From contig NMRB01000019.1 in the NCBI GenBank assembly GCA_002633025.1, positions 500,782 through 564,781 of the forward strand: 64,000 bases of DNA, given 5' to 3'. Below the pieces are notes generated by a model, which was given only the letters and a program-made list of their open reading frames with translations, searched no databases and was not told the DNA's origin. This DNA comes from Notospermus geniculatus. Lineage: Eukaryota > Nemertea > Pilidiophora > Heteronemertea > Lineidae. The position numbers and the translations under genes are program-made. Below are positions 48,874-60,800 of the stretch, piece by piece (the first letter of the stretch is position 1; each line of letters opens with the position of its first letter).

Positions 48874-51800
48874 CTGCAAAAAGAACAGAGGTGTTTGTGA
48901 ATTAAAGGAACCTTAACTTGAAAAGAACTTGATGTGTCTGCTTTATGGACTAGGACACCAACAATTGCTCGAAGTAGTCATGGAGCAACTGCAAAATGAT
49001 TTCCACAATGCAGGGTCTCATAAAAGCAGTTGACAAAGCTAAAGAAGATACCAAGCCGAACTTGAATCTGGATGAGAAACTTGGAAGATACATGGCAGAG
49101 ATTCATGTCAGCGAAGCCGAGGTCTCACTGTCTTCCATCAAAGAACTTACCGTGATATCTTTACAGAGTCGTTCCAGTGGTCCTCTGAGGTATGGCTCTT
49201 GAGGTCTTGTTGTGAAATGTGTAAATTCTGACACATACGCACAAGGTATAGTTCTATTCAGGCTGTCCCGCCTCCATGACAAGTTGCACGCTCCCACGAT
49301 GACACCAGGTTTCAGTAAGTCCTCGACACCGTAGTTTGATAGGCCGCCCCAAAATTTGAGGTTGATGAGATTCTCTTGGTTATCACACAATAGAACAGTC
49401 TCGAAACCACTGAAATGCAGAATACATCAACACTTAGGTAAGTAAATCAATGGAATCATGTGCTCCAGGCAAAGAGTGAGACACTATCAAAAGTGGAGCA
49501 ACTCCCTGGCTTAAGGCGCTGCTCCACTTGAGTTTTCCCATGGAGTTGGCTCTCTGTGGGCAATTCACCATTGTTTGTTTCCGTATGGCTTATGACACTG
49601 ACAATTGCTCACTGCTGAAATGCCCATAGAAAGCCATAACAGAACCTTAGTTTGAGACCGGAATTCCAGTCATGGCGTCGCATACTTGAATGAATCAAAT
49701 CTTCACAACAAAGTTGTTACGGCATTGATTATGAAATAGAGGTATATGAAAGGATGAGGAACGTGTTAAACTGGTACATACCTGTGTTTCTGTGTATCAG
49801 GTGGTACATCCACGACCATTCCAACGAGGTCAAGCTCTCCATATAGGGGTGGATCCTGCAGGCTCCCAATGGAGGAAACCTAGTGAATGAAGAAAATGAT
49901 AGTGAGTACAAGCTTACGGTCAGAAAGACTGCAACTGTTCCAAAGAGCAGAACAGGTCAAGATATCTGCAGTGGAAGCACCTGCATTGTCCCTTTCAACA
50001 CAAAAGTGTCGAACTCTCATGTAGAATACTATGTGAAAGCTTTGAAACACTTACCTCCCTCGGCTCATAAATGAGATCGATGAAGTTCTCATCAGCAGCC
50101 ATGGGTTTATACTGGGTGTTTCTCATGGCTGTCAGGCTTGTCTCTTTGTTTTGCCAACCTCTGCAATACACATACCGGTATAGGGAAAGAAAAGCTACAA
50201 GGAGCAACAAGGAGAGAACCTCAATACTCACCAGAAGTTCTTGGTGATATTATGGTTGCATAATTTTCAACATTTATTGGAATGAACATGAGTTCAATAG
50301 GAAAGCAGTGGAGATTTAAATGTGGCGGCACATGGCATCCATTCCAAGAACATGCAGTGGTCTAGCACACTTCATGGACACGCTGCACGGACAGAGGAGC
50401 TCACCTTCCGGGGGAAGCGGCCAGATTATATATCTTCAATCTCTTTCCCTCCGACAACAACTGTATCGTTGATTCCGATGGTCTCCAAATGGTGAGAAAA
50501 GTGGCTGGAAATGTAGGAAGACATCATCTATAACACAAATGAATGTGAACACTGTGCATAGTTCAGCACTACAACACACCGGCAAAATTGTTACATCAGG
50601 TGTTGTGATTCAGTTACAGCAAAGATTCTATGACAGGAACGAAGGGAAAAGTGCAAGAGAACTTACAAAGTTTTCTATCCATGTCACCAGTAGCTGCCCC
50701 AGCCACGCGGACCTTGTAGAGAGGCACTACTTGTCTTGTGATTGAAACTTGATCAGCTACTGCTTTCTGGAACTCTGTCCTGAGCTCAGCCTGTTGAATA
50801 TCGACGAGTTCCCGCCTGTACTCGTCCAGCAGAGTCATCTGGTGGTGACTGAGATAATCTTGGATGGTGCCGGGATCAGCCGATTGCTCCATTGCCTCGT
50901 AGACATCCTGACCAGTCTGAAGTGACGCCAACTCACTTCTAGTCCACTTTTTCATGCAACTGGAGGATTTCTTCCTTTTCTCTGAATGGAAAATCCGACA
51001 AAGAAATCACTCAAAATTTCCCAGCAATTCTCAACTTGAGATTTTTCCCACACAAATTGGCTCTCCATGGGCAGGTCACCTGAAAAATACTATGGGCAGT
51101 CCTTTATGTCACTGGTTAAAGTATAAGCCAAAACCAGCATTGGTGAATTGCCCATTGAGAGCCAATTTGCTTGTGGAGCAGCACCTTTTACAGAATGCAC
51201 TTCAACCATTGATGACATTACCCACCTTGTTTTTCCTTCTTCTCATACTCATGTTTTATTTTCGCCTCGACTGCCTCATACATTGTCTCCTTCTTCTTAT
51301 CATGTTGCTTGGCTATTTTTTCCTCCATGCGAGCACTGCGGAAGACGTTACTGCCATCTGGGATCTTCTCCATGTACTAAATTGAAAGAACGGGATCATG
51401 AATGCCACAGAATGTTGATGACTTTCTGAGTTGTTTATTTGTGAAAGGTTCACTCACTGACACCTGGACACAGTTGAGTGAAAAAAGCAGAGGAGAAACT
51501 CGCAAAACCTTTCATTCCATGAAGAGGAGGTCAAGACAGAATTCAACTAGTACTTAAGAGATGACAGGCACAGATTTTTCTTCCATACCCCTGTTATATT
51601 CTGGCAACAAATTATCAATCTGTACCTGCATTGGATAAACCCTTGTCACCACCACCTCCACACAGCCAACAAGGCCACCCTCTGGGAACAACGAGTGCAG
51701 GGGGATGGCAAAAGGTTGTGGATTGTTGCAGAAGCCAAGCCTTGAATCCCAGCGACTACGACGAGTGGAATTGGCAAATATCTTTAACATCAAATCTGCT

Positions 51801-54800
51801 GGGGCCTGGAAGACGAAATAGTGTACAGCTAAGATTTGTTGCAAAGCCAACCGTGTACAAGATTCTGGCATTATTAGGAACAATTTAAACTTATGTAGTA
51901 CCAGAAATCAATAACAATGTTCAGAAGTCCTACGATTACATGTAATGGCCAGTGTCACTCACAGTTACTTTAAATTTCTTATCAAGTTTCTGCACAAATG
52001 AACACCTTGAAAAAGTAGTTTGAAAACATGACTAAGCTGAATACTTGATAGACCATGGTGGCTGTTCTTTTGTGGGAATGGCCACGTTGCCATGCAAGAA
52101 GTCAGTCTTGCAAAACTATGTCCAGATACAATGAAGAGCATTCATAATTAATAACCCAACAAGTAATTAAGTAATGCATCATTTGGTCAAGACGTGCCAA
52201 CATACACTGACAGTTATAGTGTAACTTCTCATATAAAACTTGGAAATTCTCTTGGAAGGATGGAAGACAAGACACTAACCTAGGACAATACGGTAATTAA
52301 GGTAAGACTTTGATTTGACTTTTCTTAGATGTACATGTATAAAGTAATACACTTCTACCGAGGTTAGGACACATTCTGTGACTGTTTTAAACTGCCTCCC
52401 TCACGACTTGAACATCGGGAGTTAGCTCAGTTGTGATAGACCTGTTCGGACACTCATAATGCTGACACAGTCACGGAAAACAACAGATGCCAGAACAATC
52501 AATTACATGTATAGAGAGACTATTCCTGGTTGCCAGGCAGTAGCCTCATGGGAGTTGTTTCCTTCAGTTTGAAGGTCACGAATCTAATAAAATGGCCTGC
52601 TGAGTATCAAGAAGCCTCAGTATTATACGCTATCAAATGGTCTGCTGAGTATCAAGAAGCCTCGGCATTATATGTTATCAAATGGTCTGCTGTGTATCAA
52701 GAAGAAGCCTCAGCATTATACGTTATCAAATGGTCTGCTGTGTATCAAGAAGAAGCCTCAGCATTATATGTTATCAAATGGTCTGCTGTGTATGAAGAAG
52801 CAGCCTCAGCATTATACGTTATCAAATGGTCTGCAGAGGATCAAGAAGAAACCTCAGCATTTTACATTATCAAATGCTCTAACAAATAATCAAGAAGATC
52901 AGCATTATACATTATCAAATGGTCTGCTGAGTATCAAGAAGCCTCAGCATTATACGATTTATCAAATGCTTATCTGCTGTGTACCAAGAAGATCTACTAA
53001 GACCTGTTGAGAGACTGGGGCTTGGTAAAAAACAGCGGCATTCAATCAGCAAATCATAAGCACTCATGACAACTTGTCTAGTAGGATCCAGAACCAACCA
53101 TTTCATTCAAGTAATGGGTTACTGTTCAACTAAATTTATTGGAATATTTAGGTCTGTAATTCTAACCATTTTCATGCGACCTAGGCTCGGCTGGGTTCCA
53201 TTGAAACCTAACCACACAACCATTGAGAGGATAAGAGAGGTCTGATCATGACGTCTAAAATCAAATCAGGGACCTGTGATATGAGGTGATAAATCAGGAA
53301 GCCTCCAATAAGTTTTATTAAAAGTCCCCTGATTAAATCAGCTATAAAACTCCACACTAGACTACACAAACGTGATAACCAGTTTGTTTAGAGAAACATT
53401 TAAAGTGTATAATCCACAAATAAACTCGGTCAGATGATAAAAACTGATTAAAATACATTAAAATACATCAAAGCTTGTCACCACGCCTGGTGAACGACAA
53501 AAAGAAACGATCACTAAAACTCAAATTCAACCAAGTGGCTACAAATATCCTTCAACAGAAGTTAAATATTTAACTTATTCAAAGCCTGCCTCTCTCTGCT
53601 CTGATAAAGCCAATAATGACGAAAGGTCACGCTGACCGACCGTAAACTGGTTTTAAAAGGATGACACATTCATCTTGTTTGTGGTCTTTCAACTTAGATT
53701 TCACACCTCAACACATCCGTGGCATTAAAAGGTATCAGTTCTGCATGGGTGAATATTGCAGGTCAATGGAACAAATCTAATAACCAACCGAGATCAGTAA
53801 ACAAGTGGAATCTCACAGGATGGTTGGATCCTGTAAGTTTTAAGTGAATTTGAACAACATTCCACCCAGATGATAGGGATCTACCATCGTTGGAAGCCAA
53901 TAGTTGGACGTTTCTCTGAGTTCAAGATATTTGGATGATTTGTTCAATGAGCCATGTCAATGACTCTAGCAACTGGAGAATATGAATTATAATTTCAGGT
54001 CTCATCACAGTCCATGAAAATATGAGCACACCTGGACATTATGAGGCAAGGACTACCAGTCGTGCCAGTGGACTCACCGCTGACAGTGGTGTTGGGCTCA
54101 ACTCGGACTCAGAGGTACAGAAATTGTTACGGTACATAACACACACCATGTAGCATCAACACCACGATACTTGTATAAAGACTTAACGCCACTTGACTAT
54201 ACACACCTATGTCTGAAGCCAAACCATTGTAGACCTACTTGGTTCTAATACTAGAGATCATTCCCTCACACTTACCTCCAGTGGTAAGCAGGCATCCTGA
54301 GACCCCATCAGTTCAGCACCATAGATACACAGCTTCTGTCCAACACAGATCATTCCAGCATGTAGCATCCCCGTCAAAGGTTTGTCAAGCAAAGTCTTAA
54401 TGCCATACCAACCATCAGTTAGTTCAACTACTGCCTGGAAAGGAGACAGAGGATCGTATTTTAGAACATTCCTTAACGTTAAGGTTGACCTTAAGTCTAT
54501 TGTAAAACCATCGAGAACAACAGATTTAAGGTGGACCTTAATGTCAAGGAACGTTCTAAAATACGGCCCAGAAACATTTATGGCTGTTGGGATACATCAA
54601 CTGGAAGAGTTTTTAGGTCCCAAGAATGGCCCACTGGGTGAAATCAAAAACTTGGCCTGGCTTAAGGTGCTTTTTTGGTGGGTTTTCCTGCATGAGCTGG
54701 ACAGAACCAACAGACTGTACCTGGCCTCCTAGAGGGTTATTCTCTGGCAGTGACAAAACTCCTGCCACACACAGCACCATACGTTTTGTTGGGGTGTCAT

Positions 54801-57800
54801 CTCGTTCATAGATCTTCTTCAAAGCTGACCTGAAATGATAATATAGATGGTCCAAAGTTGAGGATGAGACTATGGGTAGTCTTTGCCTCATCCCAGCCAG
54901 CCAAAAGAGATCTTTTGTAGACTGTAATAACAGAAGGCTTGACCTGTGGCTCATGAAAGGACCGAGTAGTTCTACTGTCCGGAAAGAATACACCAGCGGC
55001 AGTAGTGAGGTAAAGTGAAGTCAACCATCTTTGGAGGGTTAACACTGCCAACAATAAATCTTTCACAGACGGCCATACTTTGTAAGTGTTTCAAAGGTTG
55101 GAGTACTTTAAGGTGACAATATATCGCTGAAACATGTCTTTTGCTTATTCAAGCACAGGAATATTTAAGTTGGTAAAGCAGTTGGTAGGAAAAACATTTA
55201 TTTCATTATTAGGCAAGGAGTGAGAGTGCTTGTCAACACGAGTTGGTCATTCTCAAATATTTAATCTCTAAATAGAATGATAGTAACATATCTAAAGGCC
55301 TATGTTACGAAAACACAGAGACAACAAGACAAAATGACAGCAAGTAGTGTAGGCTGTTCACATATCATGGAAATCTAGTATCCTCTATAGGCCAACTATG
55401 AAACTAAATGATTAGAAAACTTGCGATCTGCACTCAGTCCCAGAGAGTATCAAACACTGCAGTTCTGCCTGGAGGGTGTCCTGGGGCTTCTCATGGTGCC
55501 TGCTTCCAAAAACTCACAAAAATGTCACATGCGTATAACATGTTTTGAACAGAGTATAAAGGAATTTTGTTGGTAGCTACTACTACTAGTACTAGTAGTA
55601 CTAGTCCATTATCATTATCAAGTCAGTAAGGGTTGAACTTGTTATGTACAGCAACTGGATGGAAAGTAACAGTTACGAAATAGTCATTCACATCAATAAT
55701 TAAACCTCACGTGGACCAATTTACAGTAAGGAACATTAGCTGAAGTTGACCGAGGAGAAGGACTCTGAGGAAGATAAGGCATCTGTGTTCTTGCGGCCAA
55801 GTCGAGAATGTAACCGTAGGTACCAGACCAATCTTGGTGGTGAATATACTCAAAAACGGCCAGAAACAGTCAATGTTGCTAAAAATGTAGTTTAGTTATC
55901 TCAGGGGTTACAATATTTTGTCCACATTTTTCAGTCAGGGGAGATGGCTGAAAAGAAGGTGACCTTCCCATCATCCGGATCGTCTAAGTGGTACAGTAAA
56001 CTTTGCTGCTTGATGGTGGAGGGCAGCCAGATAGCCATGAGGGAGACCTTCAACAAGATCTACCCACCCTTAATTCTGGCTGATAAACTCACCACAAGGA
56101 ATATGAAGAACCGTTTCCAGTTGCTCCACGCCAGGGGAATCCTTGATGATCACCAGTGGAAGATGATCTATCCCAAGAACAAGAAACAGATGTCTTCAGA
56201 ACATTACGATCTGATGCTACTCTCTAGCCTGCTGAGGGAGATCTGCCATTTAAGCGCCCCCTATCCTCATGGATGGAATCAAATGCCAGAAGAACGGGAC
56301 TACAGTATTTCAGGAAATATTGCTCGTGTGAATGCTACGAGAAGGGGACTTGTGCGGAAGAGTGAGATGTCCGATGAAGAAGCGTTGGAATATTGGCCTG
56401 TCGTCCTCGGAACTCTGGTGGAGCTGGGTGGAGAGAAGTGTCTACCGAAGGCAGATAAGATCTATAGGGAGGAGATGTCTGAAGAGACGCAGCGGTTATG
56501 GATCAGTCGACTGAAGACTTGGCATGAGAAGGAGTGCGAAAAGTGGCAGGAGAAACTAAACACCAGGAAATACAGAGAGAGCATCGGGAGTGATGCCATA
56601 CGAAGGTCACAAATGAGTATCACACCAGCTCAGAGGCAGAGTAGCAGTCGTCTGCGGAGAGCAAGGTTACAGGCAATTGATGGGGGTAAGTTCACAACAA
56701 GATATACTGTTGATTGTTGTGATCATTGCACGGCATCATAACCCTTCTTCTGGGTTTTTGGCGAAAGTACCTAGAGTCCATGACAGGCTACAGTCTGCCT
56801 GTATGGGGAAGTACTTGCCCTGGCATAGACACTTGGGTACAAGCGACCACGTCTTTTAGTCCCATCCAATGGACCCTCTTCACCTCTTGTGTATATGCCT
56901 TTGCCCGGATTCGAACTCGCGCCGACCCACTGCACAGTTTGTTAGTCATGCACACTAACCACCGGGCTTGTCGAATAGTAATACAAACATGACCTCTGTG
57001 TTCAGGATTACCAAGAGAAGAACACGAAACACTGCAGAGGTTTTACCAGCCCCTCATCACCAACGTCAAGGTGACAGACATCATCGAACAACTCGTCAAG
57101 AGTGAGACCCTGACGCATGAAGAACAGAACGCCATCTATTGTAAAGAGAAGAACAGACAACGCATGGATGCCCTCATCAGTATCTTACTTCGAAAACCTG
57201 CCAACGCCTATCTACAATTCACCAAAGCCATCAGGTTCAAACATTCCCATTTGTATGAGATGATGAGTAAGACATACAACGGGTTGAAGAAGGAATTGGC
57301 TGATGAAAAACCAGGTAAGAAACAAGACAAATTATTCAAACAGTTGGTACAACTTGTCAGGACATCGTAATGAAATGTCATTGCACTGCTTTGCTGTTTT
57401 TGACTCCTTCGGTCACACCGCTCACAATGCCGACCTGACTATTGACTTCTGAGTGTTCGCCTTTCATTGGGGTTTCAAGATATGAATTTCAGGTCTGGTT
57501 GACCTGACCTTTGTACACCTCTGCGCACCAGACTTGATTGGTCACAACCATGAAATATTCCCTGGCTTAGAACTGTGTACAGCTAGTAGCTTCAACCTCA
57601 AATGGAACTCGAATTACACTCAATCCTGATGTGGTTATATTTCTCTCTCATAGATAGCCTACTGCGCATGATAGAGATGTTACAGACAAACCAAAAGCAT
57701 ATGTGCTCAAGATGGAGGGCCGTCCCCTGGATCGAAAACATTCAACACTCCATCAGGGATTTCTATGTTCAGCAGCAGTTCATCAATGCAAACGGGTAAG

Positions 57801-60800
57801 AATTCCTATGGTAGTTCTCTTGCTTAGAGGTTGTCCATGCGTCCCAAACATACCCCAACTAAAGATGTCATTCAACTTCAGCCTCCAGCGGTGTTCACTA
57901 CATCCTGATGTCAGTGGTTCATAGCACTCACCCCCTTCAATATCAACACGGTTTGTGCGCACTGATGAAGGGAGCAAGCGCATGAACCACTGATGACCTC
58001 AGGACGTGGTCGCTGTGCCCCTCCTTTCCTCCAACACCAGGTACAAGATCTTGCCTTCTTTCTTTCAGACATTCTGTGATGTTACAGAACCTCTTCCGAT
58101 CAGATGATCCCCAGTCCATCCTCATAGTCGGCCAAAGTGGCTCAGGAAAAACAACACTATGCAAACGGCTTGTATATGATTGGCTCACCGACAACATCTT
58201 CCTTCACAACCTCTTCGGTCTTGTCTTCTACGTCGACTTGACCAAAATGAAAGGCTCACTGAAGGATCACATCTATGAAGAGTTTGATGAGCAGTTATTG
58301 ATGGAGAGGGATGAACTCTGGCAGATGATCGAAGCCAATCAGCGTGATATCCTTTTTATCTTTGATGACTACAATGCCGATAATGCTGACAATGATAACG
58401 ACGAAGTGAACCAGATTACCATGAGGAGGATGCTACCAAACTGCTCCATCCTCATGACGTCTAGCTCCACACCCACAATGTTCAGTCATTTCCAGGAGCG
58501 ATATAGCCTGTTAGGGTTGAGGCGGCATAACATTACTGACTTAGTACGCCTCTACATGGAACTGACCAACGCACCGCTAGACCAAGTTTCTACCTTGTTC
58601 CAAGCTTTACAAACTGATATCCTCCGCGAACTCGCCGTGAAACCCTTCTTTTGTTTGTGTCTATGTACATTAGCTACAACCAACGGAGTTGACTTGTCTA
58701 CCATTGTAACTGAATCAATCCTCTTGGAACAGTTTGTGAACTCCATCAAACTCAAACACAGCGGACCAACGCGAGAAATGAGGAACTTAGCATTGAGATC
58801 ACTTCAGCACATACAACAGGCTGCGTTACAAGCGTCGATGACCCACACTAGGATTCTCTCATGCGACGGACTCAAGAATGAATTTGACAACAACTACATG
58901 TACAGGTTTGGGTTACTCAATAAGAGGCACGATGAAGCCACCTGTGGGTTCATCTGTAAAGCTTTACAGGACTTTCTGGCAAGTCTTCACCTCAAGGAAA
59001 TGGGGGTGACAGAATTCCAGCAGTACTGCGACCGCCTCGTCACCGATTCCTGGTTCTATGATATCTGTCGCTACGTTTGCGGTTTACGCCGACAGAACAA
59101 GGTCACGGAACCTTTGAAATTGCTTGTGACAAATCTGGCAGAGGAGAATCTTAAACGTTGCAGAAAGATCTGCTTCATGTGGAACGAGAGAGGAGAGGTC
59201 TTGGGGATATCTGAGGGAAGAATTGGAGACTTCAGCTTGAGCCTTGAGTGTCTGTATGAGATGAACGGCCGAGATGACATGTGTGAGGCCATATCAAAGT
59301 CACTGCCTGAGAAGCTGATCCTTTGTAGCAGCGGTGTAACCTATTCAAACATGATACTTGGACTGGCAAAGCTCATCAAGATAAACAAATACGGGCCAAG
59401 ACTCCTAGAAATCTTGTTCGACTGTCAGACTGACATGAGCGAAAGAGCCATGATGCTGCTTGCCAAGGCAATGCACACTAACTACCAGGTGAATCACCTC
59501 AAAGTTGAATGGAAGACGGACAACCTGTTTGCTCAATTCTTATCCGTTTTATTCCAAGGCAATGTAGCGATTGAGTGCATTAAACTGGTGGATATGTACA
59601 GTAACAGTGACATGTGTAAGACGCCAGCGACTGTCCGAGCTGACCTTCTACAGGCCTGCAAGAACATGAAGTTTGTCAAGAAGGTGACATTATATGACTG
59701 CCACGCCCCGATGTTAGTGAACAGTGTGATCCACGGTGTTCCCCTCAGCGTTGAAGATCTTGATCTCACAGGTTGTACCTTCAACCCGGTCACTTCCCAG
59801 GAGCTGTCGTATCACTTGGACCATACCCGGGCCTTGATCACTCTCAACCTCACAAACGTCCACCTTGCGGGCATGTGCTTTAGGTACATCATGAAGGGCC
59901 TACGGTCCAATCAATCCCTAAGAGAATTAATACTTAGGGAGACACACATTGATAAACCAGGAGAGATCGCTCTTTCAGAGGCTCTCAAATTCAACCATCA
60001 TCTACGTCTACTTGACTTGAGCAGGAACGAGCTCACCCACGACGGCTGTATTCAGCTCAGTCAAGCATTATCCATCAACAGGAGGTTACGAGAATTGATT
60101 CTACTAGGGTCACGTATTGACCGCAGCTACCTGGATGTGATGATGAAGACCTATAAACACCCCCTGCTACGTATTGTTGAGGACAGCAGTAGGCCTCAAA
60201 CATCTGTGATTGTAGCTGACTGAACTGAGGTTGTAGCTTTGTTGAGGGAACCAGTATGCCTCGAACAGCTGTGATTGTAGCTGACTGAACTGAGGAGCTG
60301 ATAATGTTGTGTTTAGGACAGGGATATTGGTAGGGCTCGAATAGCTATGATTGTAGCTGACTTACATGTAACTGAGGATGTAGCATTGTTGAGGGTAGCA
60401 GTCGGCCTCGAATAGCTGTGATTGTAGCTGACGGAACTGTGAATGAGCTTATTGTGTTCAGGACAGCAGAGGCCTTGCACAACTGTGACTGTACATGTAG
60501 CTGATTGAACTGAGGATGTTGCTTATGTTGAGTGTAGTAGTACCGGTAGGCCTCAAACAGCTGTGATTGTAGCTGACTGAACTGAGCAGCTGATAATATT
60601 GTGTTCAGGACAGCGGTAGGCCTCCAACAGCAAGGATGTTGACTCAATTTAAGTATACTCGGAGTATCACAGCTGCTACCCAAAAAGCAGAAACTCTTAT
60701 GATGGTTTATTGTTCATTCTAGTAAAACTTATATTTGTGCGGCAGCAAAGCAATATATTACAAATCAAAAGATGAATGTAATCTGCGTGCGGAACATGAT

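Noticed and set aside
50954-51429. Plus-strand frames overlapping BRCA2 exons
   Set aside because: They are antisense shadows of the BRCA2 tower exons and an intronic foldback element.
52424-52480. Possible tRNA gene start (TAGCTCAGTTGTGATAGA)
   Set aside because: It resembles an A-box, but no B-box or 3' half follows at tRNA spacing.
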